A stretch of 24,243 nucleotides of DNA from JBAZGH01 sp041652935 (GTDB lineage: Bacteria > Patescibacteriota > Patescibacteriia > Patescibacteriales > XYC2-FULL-47-12): the NCBI GenBank assembly GCA_041652935.1, contig JBAZGH010000012.1, positions 1-24,243 on the forward strand. The letters are read 5' to 3'. Both the position numbers and the translations under genes were made by a program. Within the stretch, counting starts at the first letter, position 1. Each line of letters begins with the position of its first letter. Below, one piece after another: positions 20,778 to 24,243 of this stretch. The notes under the pieces are model-generated. The model was not told where the DNA came from and did no database searches. It saw nothing but the letters and a program-made list of their open reading frames with translations.

Positions 20778-21752
20778 TTATTTTATTTTTTTTAGCACCT
20801 CCTTTAACTCGCGGGGAAGTTCAATTTTAAATTCTTGCCATTCATCATTTAAATCTTCAAATCCTAAAGTATGCGCATGCAGAAAAATGCGGCTCAATTT
20901 TAATTTTGCATTTTGCTCCCGGGTTTTTTTTGTTCCATATAGGTCATCGCCTACAATCGGGTGCCCGTAAGCGGACATGTGGACCCGGATTTGGTGGGTG
21001 CGTCCGGTTTTAATAGTTATATCCAGCAGAGTATAATTAATGAATTTTTGTTCAACATTAAATTCAGTAATTGCATTGCGTCCCGCCCTCATTCCGACTG
21101 TGTCGGAACTTCGGCCCGCTTCGCCAAAGTTATAGCGAGGCGAGCGAGGCAAGGCAGCCATTTTGTATCCTTTGGCGCTACGTGATATAGGAAAGTTAAT
21201 CTCATCATGCTCTTTGGACGTTTGCCCGTAAACGAGGGCAAAATATTTTTTTAAAGTTTTTCTTTTTTGAAATTGATTTTTTAAGTGGTCAAAGATTTTA
21301 TTATTTTTAACGACGACCATTAAGCCGGACGCTTCCTTATCTAAACGGTGGACTATTCCCGGGCGTAGAGGATCTTCGCCGACTTTTTTAATTTCCGGAT
21401 ATTGTTTTTCTAATGCGTCCGTTAAAGTAGCCTCTTCAACACTTTCACCCCCATGAACAATAACTCCAGCTGGTTTATTGATTACTAGATAATCATCAGT
21501 TTCGGCAATAATTTTAAATTTAGGCAATGTTTTGTTTTTTTGCATAAACGCACAATTACGCATTTCTACGTTTTTAATAATAATTTTATCATCTTTCCGT
21601 ATTTTATAATGCACGCTTTTTTCTTTCCCGTTAACTAAAATTAAGTTCTGTTTTATCAATTTTTGTATTTGCGAGCGCGATAAATCAATCTTGTCGGATA
21701 AGTATACGTCAAGGCGTTTATTTATGTCAGATTTTTTAACTTTAATATTCAT
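20778..21752 (-). CDS. RluD-family 23S rRNA pseudouridine synthase with in-frame insert
   Basis: 324 aa from ATG 21752 (the frame reaches a TTG at 21770). An N-terminal S4 RNA-binding domain (RLDVYLSDKIDLSRSQIQKL, then LVNGKEKS) precedes the catalytic domain. That domain has PGIVHRLDKEASGLMVV (catalytic D138), KKYFALVYG and GRTHQIRVHMSAYGHPIVGD. RluD/RluC/RluA-type enzymes convert specific uridines of large-subunit rRNA to pseudouridine; the exact target is not clear. Residues about 200-225 (ALPRSPRYNFGEAGRSSDTV plus GMRAGR) are a GC-rich extra segment at a beta-hairpin between KGYKMA and NAITEFNV, where relatives have a few residues. Confidence 0.92.
   Translation of the reverse strand: MNIKVKKSDINKRLDVYLSDKIDLSRSQIQKLIKQNLILVNGKEKSVHYKIRKDDKIIIKNVEMRNCAFMQKNKTLPKFKIIAETDDYLVINKPAGVIVHGGESVEEATLTDALEKQYPEIKKVGEDPLRPGIVHRLDKEASGLMVVVKNNKIFDHLKNQFQKRKTLKKYFALVYGQTSKEHDEINFPISRSAKGYKMAALPRSPRYNFGEAGRSSDTVGMRAGRNAITEFNVEQKFINYTLLDITIKTGRTHQIRVHMSAYGHPIVGDDLYGTKKTREQNAKLKLSRIFLHAHTLGFEDLNDEWQEFKIELPRELKEVLKKIK
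21078..21155 (-). repeat. GC-rich palindromic insert inside the pseudouridine synthase gene
   Basis: 78 nt in frame. It holds a perfect hairpin TCCGAC TGT GTCGGA (21093-21107) and a second dyad with TTCGCC..GGCGAG. Composition differs sharply from the AT-rich gene around it and resembles the GC-rich intergenic hairpins of the window. Confidence 0.75.
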
Positions 21753-21782
21753 ATTAAACGAATAAGGCAAATAAGCGCGAAT

Positions 21783-23177
21783 TTATCTTATCATTTCCCT
21801 TAAATTGTTTCTTGCCAATGAATAAAAAATGGCGCTGTAAATTACTGCAGATATTAATAAAGTCGGGATGAGGGATAAATTTGAATAATATAGCCCCAAT
21901 CCCATAAATAAGCAAGCTATAACAGATTTAACAGCGATAGTTAAGTTGGGGATGAATTTAATGTAATAAAAAGTAATACTGAAAATTAAAACAGCTATCA
22001 AGACTTCCGAGTATATTGTAACCGCGGCCGCGCCGAAATAAGAATAGCGGGGAATAAAAATCAGATAACCGATTAAAGTCGTAATAGCGGTCAGCATATA
22101 AGCCCAGATGGCTTTTTTTTGCTTTTCAATCGCTATAAGCACGTGGGAAAATATTGTGCCCAGATAAATTATGCCGGCGGCAAAAATTAATAGTTGTAAG
22201 ATTTTTCCGGAAGCAAAAAATTCATTGCCGGCCACCAGCGACATTAATGGTGAAGCGATAAATTGCGCTCCAATTACCATCGGCAAAGCAATAATAAACA
22301 TTAAGTCAAAGGAGTTTTGGATTATTTTTTTAAATTCTCCGTCTTGCCCTTGTTTTTTAGCAGCTGTTAATTGCGGCAGCATCAACCCGGCTAAAACAAA
22401 GGGCAGCATAATTAAGACGTCAATTACTCGATAAGCCGCTCCATACAACCCGACCTCTGCTTCGGATTTTATTAAAGATAAAATTAAGGTATCAGTTTTT
22501 AAATAAATAATATTAAAAGCGATAGTCAGGGCAATGGGCCAGGATAGCGAAAAAATTTCCCGCCACATATTTTTATCGTAAGCCAAGCGCAGCTTAATAA
22601 AAGAGGGAATTAAAAAATAGTTTATTAAAAAATTAAAAATTGAGGCAATAGTGGTCGCAATTACAATTCCCCGCAGCCCGGAATCATAATAAACTGCAAT
22701 CACAACAGCCAGAACCAATGCTAACCGCCCGCCGACTTCGCCGGCCGAAGCCCTCATCATCATTAAATGCTTTTGGTAAAAGCCGATTAAAATTTGGTTT
22801 AAAGCGATAAATAAGAAAGATATAACGGCGATAAAAATTCCGGTTTTTACCGCCAGAGAGTAGGGTAAGAATAAGACAATTATCGGCGCCGGAACTAAAA
22901 ATATCAAAGCGGCAATTAAACGGAAGGTAAATAGATTATTGATGATTTTATTTTCTTTGTCGGGGTATTTTGCAAGCATTTGGCCGGTAACAAGCGTCAA
23001 ACCCATGTCAGCTAACAATCCAAAAAATTGCAGATAGGCGATTATAGTAGTGTACTGGCCGAATCCGATTCTTCCTAGATAGCGGGTCATTATCGCCACC
23101 GCCGCCAATCCCAAGCCAGTCGCTATTATTTTAGCGATAAAGTTTATTGAGGTGTTATAGAGAATTTTGTTGAACAT
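21783..23177 (-). CDS. Wzx-like polysaccharide flippase (MOP superfamily)
   Basis: 464 aa with about 12-14 transmembrane segments. The N-terminus (NKILYNTSINFIAKIIATGL, then YLGRIGFGQYTTIIAYLQFF) is typical of polysaccharide biosynthesis/RfbX-type transporters that flip lipid-linked sugars across the membrane. An internal SLSWPIALTIAFNIIYLKTD, followed by a segment with YGAAYRVIDV, matches the second-half motif of this family. MurJ is a distant alternative, but the PSE/Wzx pattern fits better. The next downstream gene is the pseudouridine synthase, about 30 nt away, so the pair may be cotranscribed. Confidence 0.88.
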   Translation of the reverse strand: MFNKILYNTSINFIAKIIATGLGLAAVAIMTRYLGRIGFGQYTTIIAYLQFFGLLADMGLTLVTGQMLAKYPDKENKIINNLFTFRLIAALIFLVPAPIIVLFLPYSLAVKTGIFIAVISFLFIALNQILIGFYQKHLMMMRASAGEVGGRLALVLAVVIAVYYDSGLRGIVIATTIASIFNFLINYFLIPSFIKLRLAYDKNMWREIFSLSWPIALTIAFNIIYLKTDTLILSLIKSEAEVGLYGAAYRVIDVLIMLPFVLAGLMLPQLTAAKKQGQDGEFKKIIQNSFDLMFIIALPMVIGAQFIASPLMSLVAGNEFFASGKILQLLIFAAGIIYLGTIFSHVLIAIEKQKKAIWAYMLTAITTLIGYLIFIPRYSYFGAAAVTIYSEVLIAVLIFSITFYYIKFIPNLTIAVKSVIACLFMGLGLYYSNLSLIPTLLISAVIYSAIFYSLARNNLREMIR

Positions 23178-23184
23178 AAAATTA

Positions 23185-23254
23185 ACACGAATGCGCGCAA
23201 ATTATACATGAATATTGCGAATTAATTCGCTAATTAATTTATGTATATTCGTGT
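23185..23254. repeat. Palindromic element in the divergent gap flippase/pilin
   Basis: Outer ACACGAAT/ATTCGTGT (23185-23192/23247-23254), middle TATACAT/ATGTATA (23203-23209/23241-23247) and a central perfect palindrome GCGAATTAATTCGC (23217-23230) are nested. Confidence 0.75.
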
Positions 23255-23318
23255 GTAATTTAAAACATTCGTGCTATATTAATCCTACTTTAGTTTATTA
23301 TGCTTTGTCAAATAAATG

Positions 23319-23327
23319 TGGTATAAT
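23319..23327 (+). promoter_or_regulatory. Extended -10 promoter of the pilin-like gene
   Basis: TGG-TATAAT, a perfect -10 with TGn. No good -35 is seen at 17 nt. It leaves a leader of about 95 nt containing TTGC/GCAA dyads followed by a T7 run near 23390. Confidence 0.55.
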
Positions 23328-23429
23328 AAATTTAGGTTTTTCCACAGTGCAAAATCTTGCAGCAAGTTGCAATCTCACACCGCAAGCAATTTTTTTAAAT
23401 AATATAATAACTAAATTTTAATTAAATTT

Positions 23430-23840
23430 ATGTTTAAACAAAAATTACTTTCATTTTTAATCTTAGGATGTTTAATTTTTTCCATGGGCGCTTTTGCCTT
23501 AGTTTCTGATGTTAATGCGGCTGCGAATATAGGCGATACCATCAGGAATGGCGTAGGTGCAGACGGAGGATTAAATGGGGTAGCCCAAAATGTTTACGGC
23601 AGTGATGATATTAGTTTACAGCAGATGATAGTGTTTGTTATTAACGCTATTTTAGGGCTGTTGGGTGTTATTTTCTTGGTATTAACGATATACGCCGGAT
23701 TTTTATGGATGACGGCTGCCGGAAACGACGACCAGGTATCTAAGGCAAAAAGCATAATAACAGCGGCTATTATCGGCATTGTTATAATCGTAGCGGCTTA
23801 CGCGATTACCAATTTTGTCTTAGAGGCGGTATTGCAATAA
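23430..23840 (+). CDS. Secreted two-helix pilin-like (TrbC/VirB2-type) protein
   Basis: 136 aa. A signal peptide (KQKLLSFLILGCLIFSMGAF, cleavage likely after DVNA) is followed by a short Gly/Asn-rich region (NIGDTIRNGVGADGGLNGV). Two long hydrophobic helices (about 65-92 and 108-133) are joined by a polar loop, MTAAGNDDQVSKAKS. This matches the small pilin-like TrbC/VirB2-type proteins abundant in Patescibacteria, whose role is unproven. It has its own promoter and terminator, so it is a single-gene unit. No SD. Confidence 0.8.
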   Translation: MFKQKLLSFLILGCLIFSMGAFALVSDVNAAANIGDTIRNGVGADGGLNGVAQNVYGSDDISLQQMIVFVINAILGLLGVIFLVLTIYAGFLWMTAAGNDDQVSKAKSIITAAIIGIVIIVAAYAITNFVLEAVLQ

Positions 23841-23864
23841 ATTATAATCAGAAATATTTCAGAA

Positions 23865-23893
23865 ACAGTCCTGATAGTTCGGGGCTGTTTTTT
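23865..23893 (+). terminator. Terminator of the pilin-like gene
   Basis: ACAGTCC (23865-23871) pairs with GGGCTGT (23882-23888), with one G-U, followed by six T. Confidence 0.85.
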
Positions 23894-23948
23894 ATTACCC
23901 ACAAATCTACAAATCCACTACGAATATTACAAATTGGCTTTATATTAT

Positions 23949-23977
23949 TTAACATTTAACAATAAAGGTGGTATGTT
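23949..23977 (+). promoter_or_regulatory. Promoter of the gene at the right edge
   Basis: -35 TTAACA (23949-23954), 17-nt spacer ending TGG, -10 TATGTT (23972-23977). AAAGTC-type repeats follow before the start codon. Confidence 0.6.
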
Positions 23978-24022
23978 AGAATTAGTTTGTAAAGTCCATA
24001 AAGTCAAAAGTCATAAATTTAT

Positions 24023-24243
24023 ATGTATTTTTTAATCTTATTTTTTACAATTTTATACGCGGTTTTAGCGTGGAAGCGGCTGGATCTAGGAACTGCTTTA
24101 TTGATAATGTTACTGCCGGTTTATCAGATTAGGTTCAGCATATTCGGTTTGCCGTTTACGTTATTGGAGGCGATGATTTTAATTTTATTTTTTGTTTGGC
24201 TTGTTAAATCATGGCAGGCAAAAGAATTGCCTTTATTTAATAG
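24023..24243 (+). CDS. Hydrophobic protein, start of a possible O-antigen ligase/polymerase (runs off window)
   Basis: Open from ATG 24023 to the right edge, 73 codons. It begins MYFLILFFTILYAVLAWKRL, continues DLGTALLIMLLPVYQIRFSI, then FGLPFTLLEAMILILFFVWL and VKSWQAKELPLF. The pattern of an N-terminal TM, a short loop with Pro-Xaa-Tyr-Gln-Ile-Arg, then a second TM with a Leu-Glu pair is what I would expect at the start of O-antigen ligase/Wzy-like proteins in Patescibacteria. A Wzx-like flippase nearby supports this. Family assignment from so short a piece is tentative. Confidence 0.55.
   Translation, partial: MYFLILFFTILYAVLAWKRLDLGTALLIMLLPVYQIRFSIFGLPFTLLEAMILILFFVWLVKSWQAKELPLFN

Noticed and set aside
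21783..23177. MurJ (lipid II flippase) identity for the MOP transporter
   Set aside because: The N-terminal RfbX/Wzx-like motif and helix pattern fit polysaccharide flippases better; no MurJ-specific signature was seen.
23430..23480. Lipoprotein signal (ILGC) in the pilin-like protein
   Set aside because: The Cys lies in the middle of the hydrophobic segment, the -2 residue is a poor fit, and a better signal peptidase I site follows at DVNA.

Overview
The window looks like part of a small, AT-rich bacterial chromosome of the Candidate Phyla Radiation (Patescibacteria), probably Parcubacteria-like. This is an inference. It rests on compact housekeeping genes, several small lineage-type hypothetical proteins, pilin-like secreted proteins of a kind common in these genomes, many starts without a Shine-Dalgarno (SD) sequence, and gene junctions full of short repeats. 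TAA, TAG and TGA all act as stops, so the standard bacterial code applies.

Layout. Positions 1-260 (-) hold the start of a secreted pilin-like protein. Positions 387-2359 (-) form a self-contained operon: a strong promoter, a roughly 200-nt leader with a large inverted repeat, an SPFH/band-7 membrane protein, a four-TM membrane protein and a perfect-stem terminator. Next, on the minus strand, come a HigB/HigA-type toxin-antitoxin pair under a full-consensus promoter, a three-TM protein, a SAM methyltransferase, rnhB, a four-helix-bundle (23S rRNA intervening-sequence type) protein, a conserved hypothetical and trxB. From 7080 the plus strand carries infB, rbfA and an NrnA-like phosphoesterase (a common translation/RNA cluster), then clpP, lgt, a small cassette gene and rpsT. 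The minus strand resumes at 13470 with holA, murD, polA, a small membrane protein broken by an in-frame TAG, tRNA-Val, tRNA-Leu, rplS, gmk, an RluD-type pseudouridine synthase and a Wzx-like flippase. The right end (+) has a second pilin-like protein and the start of a hydrophobic protein, possibly an O-antigen ligase/polymerase.

Promoters, where visible, fit a sigma-70 pattern of TTGA-type -35, 17-bp spacer and TATAAT-type -10, or an extended -10.

The most unusual property is the repeat content. Many junctions contain degenerate tandem arrays with a 7-bp period, or long palindromes partly built from such units. The same 7-bp arrays lie in frame inside polA (three) and lgt (one). A GC-rich palindromic insert sits in frame inside the pseudouridine synthase gene. 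Other points are a toxin gene whose only canonical start codon lies inside its own promoter, a duplicated tRNA-Val 3' end split by a GC-rich hairpin, and a terminator between the infB promoter and its start codon.
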